A stretch of 21,991 bases of DNA from the NCBI GenBank assembly GCA_038850275.1, contig JAWCLZ010000019.1:1-21991 (forward strand), in the 5' to 3' direction. The DNA is from JAWCLZ01 sp038850275. GTDB taxonomy: Archaea > Halobacteriota > JAWCLZ01. The translations under genes were made by a program, and so were the position numbers. A model generated the notes under the pieces. That model was given only the letters and a program-made list of their open reading frames with translations. It had not been told where the DNA came from and did no database searches. Shown piece after piece: positions 14,967 through 21,494 of this stretch. Position 1 is the stretch's first letter. Each line of letters opens with the position of its first letter.

Positions 14967-15147
14967 AGGTAATAATTTTCAAATTTGATTATCAAAAACA
15001 ATAATATACAAACTCAAATTTTAATATTTCATAATCTGGTTTGGATCATTAATGTGGATCGACGCAGTCCCTCTGCAATTATAAATCCCATTTGGGCGGC
15101 TTGCTTGCTCAAGAAATTTGTGCCAGAGAAGTGGTATTGATTAAAAA

Positions 15148-15393
15148 ATGAATCTGGTTGAAGAGAATACATATTTTGCCAAACAATGGATTCAGCGCAT
15201 AATCGAGGAATGGGATAAAGCCAATTTTCAAGGAGCAACTTGCAGCGAGGGAGATATGCCTATGCAACCATTATTGTCCTTTTTGTATAAAATTCAATAT
15301 TTAATATCACGGCAGAACTATGCACTGGCTTGTAAATCGGCTTTCAAATTTGCGTTCGTCACATCAAACATCAAACCAAAAATAAATAAATAA
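15148..15393 (+). CDS. Hypothetical 81-residue protein (uncertain)
   Basis: This open frame starts at ATG 15148 and has no recognised family. It has an acidic-helical start (VEENTYFAKQWIQRIIEEWD), one Cys in a GATCSEGD turn and a basic C-terminus. It lies alone between divergent and convergent neighbours in an AT-rich region. No clear Shine-Dalgarno is seen; GTGGT is 14-18 bases upstream, and TTTTAATATTTC near 15017-15030 could be a TATA box. It could be a small orphan gene, a remnant, or chance. The amphipathic helix near the start is the main reason to keep it. Confidence 0.35.
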   Translation: MNLVEENTYFAKQWIQRIIEEWDKANFQGATCSEGDMPMQPLLSFLYKIQYLISRQNYALACKSAFKFAFVTSNIKPKINK

Positions 15394-15398
15394 AAGTA

Positions 15399-15424
15399 GC
15401 GCCTTTAATTTATAGGCGCGCCTA
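15399..15424. other. GC-rich stem-loop and 12-base perfect palindrome in AT-rich spacer
   Basis: GCGCCT (15399-15404) pairs with AGGCGC (15414-15419) over a 9-base loop, and TAGGCGCGCCTA (15413-15424) is itself a perfect palindrome. The two structures overlap and are mutually exclusive. The site lies between the stop of the small plus-strand frame and the methyltransferase stop, so bidirectional termination or a protein-binding site is possible. Its GC content stands out from the surroundings. Confidence 0.5.
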
Positions 15425-15460
15425 AAGAGTAATCAACGGTCAACAGCGAATAGAAAAAAT

Positions 15461-16228
15461 TTAATTTTTATATGCAATTCCAAATATATAATATCCAATT
15501 TGATTAAAGGGATACCTCCAGCGGAGTAAATCCTCGATTTTGGAAAAAAATTTTTGCGTGCTCGAGAGCGAGCCGCGGTGGAATTTAAACTTAGGATAAA
15601 TAAAAAGCAATAAGCAGCCCAGCTTGAGGTTTTCAAATTTAGTGCTGAGCAATTTCTTCAGCTCACCTGCGGAGTAATAATGAGTCCAAACTATGCCTTC
15701 GCTATATTCACTGCTGCGAAGCGCGATTATTAACCATTTCCCTTTAAAGGTTAAGAATGATTTAAGCCACCAAGTGAGATTCCAACGATTCACCACCGAG
15801 AAAATAAAAATCCCTTTGGGCTTGAGCACTCTAGCGATTTCTTCAAATGCTTGCTTGTATCTAACAACGTGATTCAACGCTCCAAATATAGAAATCACCG
15901 AATTAGCGGAGCAGGATTTAAATGGCAGGGCTTCGGCAGATGCAATTAGAAAATCGACATTAAAATTCCCACCGCTCTTAGTTCTCGCGATTTTAATCAT
16001 CTCAAGAGAAATATCAATTCCAATAACGCGATAGCCACAATTCGCAAGCAAAATCGACTGCCTGCCAGTGCCGCAGCCGATGTCGAATACTATTCCTTTC
16101 ACTTTTTTCAATAGCACTTCATCCTCAACGCTATGCATATAAGCTAGTTCTGGATTTTGATAGCGTTGGTCGTAGTCTTTGGCTAATTTATCATAATAAG
16201 CTTGGATTTGTCTCACATTTAACTTCAT
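15461..16228 (-). CDS. Class I SAM-dependent methyltransferase
   Basis: This 255-residue protein has a Methyltransf_11-type core. Motif I is VFDIGCGTGRQS (47-58), an acidic residue ends strand 2 (RVIGIDISLEMIKIA), the ASAEALPFKS loop follows, and motif IV-like SVISIFGALNHV and post-motif VLKPKGIFIFSVVNRW complete it. It probably methylates a small molecule; the substrate cannot be told. The start at ATG 16228 overlaps the reductase stop as ATGA, which I prefer to the TTG at 16234. It is the last gene of the long minus-strand redox cluster, but its chemistry has no obvious link to the rest. The C-terminal half is hydrophobic and aromatic (WWLKSFLTF, LLLFIYPKFKF), perhaps for a lipid-like substrate. 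Confidence 0.85.
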   Translation of the reverse strand: MKLNVRQIQAYYDKLAKDYDQRYQNPELAYMHSVEDEVLLKKVKGIVFDIGCGTGRQSILLANCGYRVIGIDISLEMIKIARTKSGGNFNVDFLIASAEALPFKSCSANSVISIFGALNHVVRYKQAFEEIARVLKPKGIFIFSVVNRWNLTWWLKSFLTFKGKWLIIALRSSEYSEGIVWTHYYSAGELKKLLSTKFENLKLGCLLLFIYPKFKFHRGSLSSTQKFFSKIEDLLRWRYPFNQIGYYIFGIAYKN

Positions 16229-17160
16229 TTCCAATAAGGCTGCATTATATCTAGATATGCATTATGAGCTGCGATCATTCCTTGGGCAACTGCTAAAATA
16301 ATTAATTCTAATTTGCCGCTGCCAGCGACAATGTCACCTGCAGCGTATATACCACTTAGATTCGTTTTTTGTTTCTCGTCAACCTTTATTCTACCTTCAT
16401 AATCAAGCTTCAATCCTAGTTTTTGAAACATTTCATTATTAGGAATCAATCCAACAGCTATTACAACTGCTTGAACCTCAACTTCGAAATCTATTTGCTT
16501 CTCACTGTTGTAAAGCACTGCTTTTTCCACACGCTCTATTCCTCTAATTTCCTCGAGCTCGGTATTCAGAAAAATTTTCACATTCCCCTTCTGCCTCAAT
16601 TTCTCCAAGCTGCTTTCAAGTGCTCTAAATTTATCCCTTCTATGAATTAAATTAACCTCGCTCGCAATATTTGCTAAATCAAGTGCAGCGTCTATCGCGG
16701 TATTGCCCCCTCCCACAACTAAAACCTTTTTGCCCTTAAATTGCTCAGGATTTGAAACATAGTAATATACACCTCTCTCTCCATAGTTGAACTCAGCCTC
16801 CCCAGGTACACCTAGCTCTTTTGGTCTAGCTCCCGTGGCAATTAAAATAGCCTTGCCTTGGAATTGCTCCTCAAGGGTTTTCACAATCCTTTGCTCAGTT
16901 ATTTCAATCACGCGCTCTTTTTTCAGCTCCACACCGAGAGACCTAGCTTCTTCAAGCAATGAATTCACAAGTTCTCTTGCTGTACCTGAGAAACCAGGGT
17001 AATTGGGAATAATTTTCTCGGGATAAAGCGCTGCTAATAAGCCTCCATATGCTCCACTCTCAAAAACAACAACTCGCAAACCTCGCTTGGCTGCAGTTAT
17101 AGCACCGCTTAACCCCGCTGGACCACCGCCAACTACAATTAAATCATAATTTTGAGACAT
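16225..17160 (-). CDS. TrxB-like flavoprotein without CxxC; probable ferredoxin/flavodoxin-NAD(P)+ reductase
   Basis: This 311-residue protein has the thioredoxin-reductase fold. It shows FAD motif VVGGGPAG (9-16), the ATG motif IATGARPKELGVPGE, NAD(P) motif VVGGGNTA (148-155), the NADPH-type HRRDKFRA (173-180) and the C-terminal FAD site YAAGDIVAGSG. Where real TrxB has CATC after the GERGV segment, this protein has VYYYVSNPEQF (131-141), so it cannot reduce thioredoxin by the usual dithiol. That replacement (Y-F/Y-V) is what is seen in YumC-type and archaeal TrxR-like ferredoxin-NADP reductases. The two ferredoxins and flavodoxin upstream in the same cluster fit as partners. The start is ATG 17160 and the stop overlaps the methyltransferase start. 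Confidence 0.87.
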   Translation of the reverse strand: MSQNYDLIVVGGGPAGLSGAITAAKRGLRVVVFESGAYGGLLAALYPEKIIPNYPGFSGTARELVNSLLEEARSLGVELKKERVIEITEQRIVKTLEEQFQGKAILIATGARPKELGVPGEAEFNYGERGVYYYVSNPEQFKGKKVLVVGGGNTAIDAALDLANIASEVNLIHRRDKFRALESSLEKLRQKGNVKIFLNTELEEIRGIERVEKAVLYNSEKQIDFEVEVQAVVIAVGLIPNNEMFQKLGLKLDYEGRIKVDEKQKTNLSGIYAAGDIVAGSGKLELIILAVAQGMIAAHNAYLDIMQPYWK

Positions 17161-17193
17161 AATTCAAATATAACTATTCACTTTAAAAATGCT

Positions 17194-17352
17194 TTACTCC
17201 AATTTAACTGCCTCAATGAGACATATTGCTACGCATGCTCCGCACTCCCCGCAAGTCCCAAGGCATATAACGCTGAAACTTCATCTATTTTCAATACCTT
17301 GGGATTCATTGGGCAAATTTCAGAGTAGGCTCACACCTATGCATTTTTCTCC
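17194..17352 (-). pseudogene. Broken 2[4Fe-4S] ferredoxin
   Basis: No single frame is open, but three pieces in order spell a ferredoxin. They are YGEKCIG (frame 1, ending at a stop), CPMNPKVLKIDEVSA (frame shifted) and VICLGTCGECGACVAICLIEA up to VKLE and a stop at 17194-17196. The second cluster motif C-G-E-C-G-A-C-V-A-I-C is intact, with Pro changed to Leu after the last Cys. The first cluster has lost its middle cysteines. At least two frameshifts and several substitutions argue for real decay rather than one sequencing error. It lies in the gap between Hsp20 and the TrxB-like reductase, in the same orientation, where a working ferredoxin gene would have fitted the operon. Confidence 0.72.
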
Positions 17353-17409
17353 ATACAATTATGAACATGTTGAAAAAAGAAAAATTAATGAAAAAGGGAA
17401 AATGCTCGG

Positions 17410-17937
17410 CTACTTAACCTCTATCTTGTGTCTCTTCACTTCCGGCGGAGGAGTTTTCTTAGGAATTTTAATTTCAAGCACACCGTTTGTAAGAGATGCC
17501 TCAGTCTTCTCGGGAATAACTTCCTGCGGGAAAGCTAGGTATCTGCAGAGGTTTGTATAGCTTCTTTCCTTTCTAATGAACTGCTCGCCTTTTTCCTCAA
17601 CCTTTGTCTCAGCCTTGCCGCAGATCTCTATACTAGTTGGAGTGGCGTTGATCTCAATATTTTCCCTCTTAATTCCCGGGAACTCTGCAATTACCTTATA
17701 TTCACTGCCTGCATCTATGAGATCAACATGTGGTACTTTGACCTCGCCCACATGTTCATGCCATGGGACAACTGGAGAGAACCAGAAAATATCTTCCAAG
17801 CCACGTCGGAAGTCGCGGAAAATGCGGTCCATATCTGCCCAGAGATCAAATGGCCTCCACACTTGAATTGGTGCTTCCCCTTTCTCCTTCTCCTTTACCT
17901 CAATTTTCTCCTTCTTAGCTGCTTTTTTCTTAGCCAC
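17410..17937 (-). CDS. Small heat-shock protein Hsp20 (alpha-crystallin family)
   Basis: This 175-residue protein has a Lys/Glu-rich N-tail (KKKAAKKEKIEVKEKEKGEA), a DLWADMDRIFRDF-type helix and an alpha-crystallin domain (about 70-165) with FPGIKRENIEI and NGVLEIKIPKK. It binds unfolded proteins as ATP-independent oligomers. The start is GTG 17937: the GGAGGTG Shine-Dalgarno (17944-17950) lies six bases upstream, while the longer frame would start inside that site. It sits among electron-carrier genes, perhaps linking heat or oxidative stress to the cluster. A 10-base tandem repeat lies directly upstream and may matter for its transcript. The lysine-rich N-tail is unusual for the family. Confidence 0.93.
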   Translation of the reverse strand: MAKKKAAKKEKIEVKEKEKGEAPIQVWRPFDLWADMDRIFRDFRRGLEDIFWFSPVVPWHEHVGEVKVPHVDLIDAGSEYKVIAEFPGIKRENIEINATPTSIEICGKAETKVEEKGEQFIRKERSYTNLCRYLAFPQEVIPEKTEASLTNGVLEIKIPKKTPPPEVKRHKIEVK

Positions 17938-17943
17938 ATTTAA

Positions 17944-17950
17944 CACCTCC
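17944..17950 (-). promoter_or_regulatory. Shine-Dalgarno GGAGGTG that fixes the Hsp20 start
   Basis: A full anti-16S match lies six bases before GTG 17937. The upstream in-frame GTG (17944-17946) is part of this site, so it cannot be the start. Confidence 0.75.
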
Positions 17951-17960
17951 TAATTAATTT

Positions 17961-18014
17961 TTACCTTTCTTTACCTTTCTTTACCTTTCTTTACCTTTCT
18001 TTACCTTTCTTTAC
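17961..18014. repeat. Tandem repeat, five perfect 10-base units
   Basis: TTACCTTTCT occurs five times in a row (17961-18010) followed by a partial copy (TTAC). Read on the minus strand the unit is AGAAAGGTAA. The flavodoxin stop codon (17991-17993) lies inside the array, so the repeats encode its last residues (about KKGKER) and continue into the spacer before Hsp20. This suggests slippage-type expansion. Confidence 0.9.
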
Positions 18015-18449
18015 TTTTTCTATTATCCTCCTCCCTATATCTCTACCAAACTCTCTGCATTTATCCAACTTAGCTTCATCAATTACTCCAACACAGCGAA
18101 GCCCAGGCTCAATTACATTCATCCCAAGTTCCTTTAGAAAAGCAATCATTTGAGGCACTGCCTCACCACTCCAACCATAGGATCCAAAGGCACTCCCCAC
18201 TTTACCTTTAAACGAATACTGCTTCATTTTATCCATAAAATTCTTCATTCCATAGCTTGGCTTAGTATTATGGGTAGGGGAGCCTAGAATTACTCCATCC
18301 AGGCTTAAAACTTCACTTGGCTCAAAGTTATCCACTTTTTTTAAAACAACCTCTACGCCAGCAATGCTCCTAGCTCCCTCCGCAATGGCATGCGCCATTT
18401 TCTCGGTCTTACCAGTTCGAGTATCGTAAATTATATAGACCTTTGACAT
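17991..18449 (-). CDS. Flavodoxin (short-chain, FprA-flavodoxin-domain type)
   Basis: This 152-residue FMN protein has the phosphate loop YDTRTGKTEKMA, the GSPTHNTKPSYGMKNFMDKM segment and the SAFGSYGWSGEAVPQM flavin-binding loop. It is clearly a relative of the C-terminal domain of FprA at 744-1931, sharing a 29-base identical DNA stretch over SAFGSYGWSG. It should act as a one- or two-electron carrier in the cytoplasm. ATG 18449 follows GGTGAGAG, 12 bases after the ferredoxin stop. The neighbouring ferredoxins and TrxB-like reductase are likely partners. Its C-terminal residues are encoded by the 10-base tandem repeat, so the end may vary between strains. Confidence 0.92.
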   Translation of the reverse strand: MSKVYIIYDTRTGKTEKMAHAIAEGARSIAGVEVVLKKVDNFEPSEVLSLDGVILGSPTHNTKPSYGMKNFMDKMKQYSFKGKVGSAFGSYGWSGEAVPQMIAFLKELGMNVIEPGLRCVGVIDEAKLDKCREFGRDIGRRIIEKVKKGKER

Positions 18450-18461
18450 TCTCTCACCTAA

Positions 18462-18716
18462 TCAAATTATTTTTTTACCCAGCTTTAGATCACTTAAGTG
18501 GATTACATTAACTGGACAGCTTCTCGCAGCTTTTAAATTGCATTTATAATGCTTTCTCTCTATTTCTAGCACTTGCCAGTTTCTCCTCACAGTTTTTCCA
18601 CCTTTTATACTTGAAGCTCCATCTGTTAATACTTCCCAGAATTCAGGGCATACGAGGGTGCAATTTCCACAGCCTATGCAATTCTCTCTATCAAAGCTTA
18701 TCATATATCTACCCAA
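18462..18716 (-). CDS. Monocluster-type [4Fe-4S] ferredoxin 2
   Basis: This 84-residue ferredoxin has cysteines at C13, C16, C19 and C23 (CIGCGNCTLVCPEFWEVL) and then C59 and C67 (CNLKAARSCPVNVI). This matches the Thermococcales/Pyrococcus pattern, in which one 4Fe-4S cluster uses three early cysteines and the CP cysteine and the other two can form a disulfide. It is a low-potential electron carrier. The start taken is TTG 18716, which has GGAGGC six bases upstream; ATG 18704 (four residues later) is the alternative. It lies 12 bases after ferredoxin 1, with which it shares layout (a paralogous pair). Confidence 0.88.
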   Translation of the reverse strand: MGRYMISFDRENCIGCGNCTLVCPEFWEVLTDGASSIKGGKTVRRNWQVLEIERKHYKCNLKAARSCPVNVIHLSDLKLGKKII

Positions 18717-18728
18717 GCTAAAGCCTCC

Positions 18729-18968
18729 TTAAATGAGCATTTTCCCATTTTTATAGACATGTATGCAATTCACAGGGCAGAGCTCAGCTGCCTCTTGATT
18801 GCAGGCTATTTCCTCAAGCTCAAGTTCCTCTTTTTCTGTTCCCTCACCCCTTGAGCGCTTCAAAGTGGAAAAACCATCTTCAGCTAGCTCCCAGAAGTCT
18901 GGGCAAGTAGCTGCGCAGCTTCCACAGCCTATGCAAAGCTTTCTTTCATGCGCTATTTTAAAAACCAT
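18729..18968 (-). CDS. Monocluster-type [4Fe-4S] ferredoxin 1
   Basis: This 79-residue protein has C12, C15, C18 and C22 in CIGCGSCAATCPDFWEL and later C56, C64 and C68 (CNQEAAELCPVNCI). The spacing again matches the Pyrococcus-type single-cluster ferredoxin, with one additional cysteine at C68. The middle (SRGEGTEKEELELEE) is an acidic insert. ATG 18968 is preceded by GTGATT and lies seven bases after the small zinc protein's stop. It is probably the main low-potential carrier for the TrxB-like reductase downstream. Its neighbour (18462-18716) is a paralogue, so the two may differ in potential or partner. Confidence 0.88.
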   Translation of the reverse strand: MVFKIAHERKLCIGCGSCAATCPDFWELAEDGFSTLKRSRGEGTEKEELELEEIACNQEAAELCPVNCIHVYKNGKMLI

Positions 18969-18975
18969 TTAATCA

Positions 18976-19134
18976 CTACTTCTTGCTTTTGCCTCTCTTT
19001 CGCTTGCTCTTTTCGAAGATCTCTGCGCAGTGTATGCAGCAAAAGGTATATTCAACGCCATTTATCACTCGCTTCTCTAGAGCGAAGATGCATTTCTCAG
19101 CTGGAAGCTCAACTTCGCATACTTGGCATTTCAT
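18976..19134 (-). CDS. Small CxxC zinc protein (TRASH/zinc-knuckle-like)
   Basis: This 52-residue protein, too short for routine gene calling, begins MKCQVCEVELPAEKC and continues FALEKRVINGVEYTFCCIHC before a Lys/Arg-rich tail. The two pairs CxxC (C3, C6 and C33/C36) and the aromatic FCCIHCAEIFEK resemble treble-clef/TRASH-type metal sites. The start ATG overlaps the IscU stop as ATGA, which strongly supports translation. It could deliver or sense a metal for cluster assembly, but that is inference. The basic tail might bind nucleic acid. Confidence 0.75.
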   Translation of the reverse strand: MKCQVCEVELPAEKCIFALEKRVINGVEYTFCCIHCAEIFEKSKRKRGKSKK

Positions 19135-19520
19135 TGCTCTCCCTCCCCTTTCTCTGTTTTTTTCTTCAAATAGTCCTTAATAGCTTCGTGGAGTGCATCA
19201 GCAGCGAGATTTGAGCAGTGCATCTTCACAGGTGGTAAGCCTCCCAGTGCATCTGCTACATCTTTGCGGGTTATCTTCATTGCTTCCTCCAGAGTTTTCC
19301 CCTTAGCTAGCTCTGTGATCATTGAACTCGTTGCTATTGCCGCGCCGCAGCCGAAGGTTTTGAATTTAACATCCTCAAGTTTGTCATCCTTAACTTTAAT
19401 ATAAACACTCATTAGATCTCCGCAGACTGGATTACCAACTGTGCCGATTCCATCTGCATTTTCAATCTCTCCAACATTTCTAGGATTTCTAAAGTGATCC
19501 AATACTTTCTCGCTATACAT
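19131..19520 (-). CDS. iscU: Fe-S cluster scaffold IscU
   Basis: This 129-residue protein has the three scaffold cysteines C33 (NPVCGD, with Asp35), C58 (FGCGAAIATSS) and C102 (MHCSNLA). IscU builds a [2Fe-2S] cluster and passes it on. ATG 19520 lies four bases after the IscS stop with GAGGTGA upstream, so the two are co-translated. The His next to the third Cys (MHC) is in place; the LPPVKMHC segment differs slightly from the HscA-binding LPPVK motif only in context. The tail (KKKTEKGEGEQ) is charged. It should pair with the unusual IscS just upstream and use sulfide or another sulfur source. Confidence 0.95.
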   Translation of the reverse strand: MYSEKVLDHFRNPRNVGEIENADGIGTVGNPVCGDLMSVYIKVKDDKLEDVKFKTFGCGAAIATSSMITELAKGKTLEEAMKITRKDVADALGGLPPVKMHCSNLAADALHEAIKDYLKKKTEKGEGEQ

Positions 19521-19524
19521 AGCT

Positions 19525-20697
19525 TCACCTCAATTCCCTAGGGGTAAGAGGAGACGTAGCTCTAAGTTTTTTAATCACCCCAGGTAATATTGAGAGCACG
19601 AGATCGACTTCTTCCTCGATATTCCACCTACCGAGGGTAAACAGGAGCGAGCCATGTGCTTCCTCGTGCTTTAAACCTATCCCTAGCAATACGTGGGAGG
19701 GCTCAAGAGTTAAAGAGGTACAAGCTGAGCCTGAGGCAGCGGCTATGCCGTGCATATCCAAGCTTAAAATTATACTCTCCCCCTCAATATAGCTGAATCT
19801 AAAATGCGCATTATTAGGCAGCCTCTGAGTTGGATGTCCATTTAAATAAGACTCAGGAATCGAAGTTAAAACCCCTTTTATGAGCTTATCTCTAAGCTTT
19901 TTCAAGCGCTCGCTCTCCTGCTTCATCTCAGCTTTAGCTATCTCCGCTGCCTTGCCAAAGCCAGCTATGCTAGCAACATTTTCCGAGCCTGATCTTAGTC
20001 CACGTTCCTGCCCTCCACCGTGTAAAATTGGCTCTATCCTTGTGCCATCTTTCACATATAAAGCTCCAACTCCCTTGGGACCATAGATATCATTTGAGGA
20101 GATGGAGAGCAAACTTATATTCTCGCGGGAAACCTCTATCTCTACTTTTCCACACGCTGCAGTTGCATCAACATGCAGTGGAATTTCTTCATCCCCGGCT
20201 ATTTCAGCTATTGCTCTCACTGGCATAAGCGTGCCTATCTCGCCATTTGCATAGCTTATGGAAATTAAAATGGTTTTATCTGTTATAGTGTTTTTCAGTT
20301 CCTCTAGATCTGGAATGCCATATTTATCCACAGGGAGATAGGTGACTTGGAATCCAAATTTAGAGAGATATTTACAGCTATTAAGCGTGGACATATGTTC
20401 GATCTTCGTGGTAATGATATGATTACCCTCATCTCTATTTCTAAATCCCACGCCTTTAATCGCGAGGTTAATACTCTCAGTTGCACCTGAGGTAAAGATT
20501 ATCTCCCGAGCTTTATCCGCGCCTATTAACTCTGCAACTTTACTCCTAGCTTCCTCCACAGCTTTTTTTGGCTCGCGGCTGAAGGAATGTATGGAAATGG
20601 GATTTCCAAAGCTCTCACTGAGATAAGGTAGCATTGCCTCTATCACTCTTGCATCCACGGGTGAAGCTGAAGCATAGTCGAAGTATATTTTAGCCAT
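19525..20697 (-). CDS. iscS: IscS-like class V aminotransferase with PLP lysine replaced by Asp
   Basis: This 390-residue cysteine-desulfurase-fold protein keeps the PLP-stacking H101, the PLP-binding D177 (HVDAT) and the catalytic loop Cys C326 in SGSACTS. At the Schiff-base position, where the family reads SxHKxYGPKG, it has SSNDIYGPKG with D203 instead of Lys; the preceding His is Asn, and the Gln after HVDAT is Ala. From established knowledge Archaeoglobus IscS has the same Lys-to-Asp change and lacks desulfurase activity while still helping IscU through its loop cysteine. The start is ATG 20697, one base after the desulforedoxin stop; a GTG at 20706 would overlap it. It stands first before IscU and after the TusA/DsrE pair. 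Confidence 0.93.
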   Translation of the reverse strand: MAKIYFDYASASPVDARVIEAMLPYLSESFGNPISIHSFSREPKKAVEEARSKVAELIGADKAREIIFTSGATESINLAIKGVGFRNRDEGNHIITTKIEHMSTLNSCKYLSKFGFQVTYLPVDKYGIPDLEELKNTITDKTILISISYANGEIGTLMPVRAIAEIAGDEEIPLHVDATAACGKVEIEVSRENISLLSISSNDIYGPKGVGALYVKDGTRIEPILHGGGQERGLRSGSENVASIAGFGKAAEIAKAEMKQESERLKKLRDKLIKGVLTSIPESYLNGHPTQRLPNNAHFRFSYIEGESIILSLDMHGIAAASGSACTSLTLEPSHVLLGIGLKHEEAHGSLLFTLGRWNIEEEVDLVLSILPGVIKKLRATSPLTPRELR

Positions 20698-20698
20698 T

Positions 20699-20845
20699 TC
20701 AGTCACTTGTAACGATATCCTCAGTTGACTTCACCATTGGCTGATTGCAGCAGGTTAGCACTCCTTTACTTGCCTTTAAAATTTTAACTTCATTGCCGCA
20801 GATCAAGCACCAGAATATTTCCCCTTCCTTCATGTGATGGGTCAT
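20699..20845 (-). CDS. Desulforedoxin-like protein (desulfoferrodoxin N-terminal domain)
   Basis: This 48-residue protein, too short for routine ORF calling, has FWCLICGNEVKIL followed by GVLTCCNQPM. The C-x-x-C...C-C spacing is the Fe(Cys)4 motif of desulforedoxin and of the desulfoferrodoxin N-domain. No superoxide-reducing C-terminal domain is attached. It is probably a single-electron carrier, perhaps for rubrerythrin or FprA in region 1, or an iron donor for IscU; both are inference. It lies between DsrE-like and IscS, with 15 bases to the former, and its TGA ends one base before the IscS ATG. An in-frame ATG at codon 5 is an alternative start. Confidence 0.82.
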   Translation of the reverse strand: MTHHMKEGEIFWCLICGNEVKILKASKGVLTCCNQPMVKSTEDIVTSD

Positions 20846-20860
20846 ATCCTCACCTCTAAT

Positions 20861-21253
20861 CTAAAACCACATTGAAGCATCAACTTCAAGCACTAAGTCG
20901 TTAAGCGTTGCAGCTCCAACTATTTTCGCTTCCGGTATGAAATCGCCCCTTTGAAGTGCAATTAACTGCGTGCTCTGCTCGCAAACCATGAGTTCAACCC
21001 CTGCTTTAATAGCTTGATCCATGATTTCCTTTAGCGAGGGAAAATTCCCAAGCTTGATCTTCTCCGCTTCCCCTCTTTTCACCACCGTTATCCCCATGCC
21101 TAGGAAGTAAATCACTGCATCTAAATCCATAGCTTTAGCGGTCATCGCTAATACAAATGGCGAGTAAAGCCTCTCAGGCGTATCCACGCCACTTGTTTGC
21201 ACATATAAAATCTTTTTCCTTTTCCCTTCTTTTCCTTTTTCTTTTTCAGCCAT
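20861..21253 (-). CDS. DsrE/F-like sulfur-relay protein
   Basis: This 130-residue protein has a Lys-rich N-tail (AEKEKGKEGKRKK), the DsrE-fold strand ILYVQTSGVDTPERLYSPF, the YFLGMGITVV strand and the VELMVCEQSTQLIAL segment with the conserved Cys at C91. Members move persulfide sulfur, often with TusA. ATG 21253 follows GAGGTTT, and the TusA gene ends 13 bases upstream, so the pair is co-transcribed with IscS and IscU. The basic tail is unusual for the family and may be a start-choice effect, but no later ATG with a Shine-Dalgarno is present. Confidence 0.85.
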   Translation of the reverse strand: MAEKEKGKEGKRKKILYVQTSGVDTPERLYSPFVLAMTAKAMDLDAVIYFLGMGITVVKRGEAEKIKLGNFPSLKEIMDQAIKAGVELMVCEQSTQLIALQRGDFIPEAKIVGAATLNDLVLEVDASMWF

Positions 21254-21266
21254 TATTAAACCTCAC

Positions 21267-21494
21267 TTATTTTTTTCTTATCAAGAATCTTATAATTCTA
21301 CCCTCTTTCTTCAACTCAAGCAGTTCATTTCCAGTTCGCTTTGCCCAACGCCTTATGTCCTCCTCCGCCGCTGGATCGTCTGCTAATACCTCCAAAATTT
21401 CCCCGGCTTCGAGTTTATCCATTTCCTCTCTAGTTTTGAAAACTGGCACTGGGCAGTATAAACCAATGCAGTCTAAAGTTCGATCTGGCTTCAT
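21267..21494 (-). CDS. tusA: TusA-family sulfur carrier
   Basis: This 75-residue protein has the defining LDCIGLYCPVPVFKTREEMD segment with CPxP at C14-P17 and the ADDPAAEEDI strand-helix. It carries sulfur as a persulfide on the Cys. I place the start at ATG 21494, which overlaps the ferredoxin stop (ATGA). ATG 21503 is also possible because GAGGTGGG lies just before it. The protein stands next to the DsrE-like gene, its usual partner, and upstream of IscS/IscU. Since IscS here lacks the PLP lysine, TusA sulfur may come from another source. Confidence 0.92.
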   Translation of the reverse strand: MKPDRTLDCIGLYCPVPVFKTREEMDKLEAGEILEVLADDPAAEEDIRRWAKRTGNELLELKKEGRIIRFLIRKK

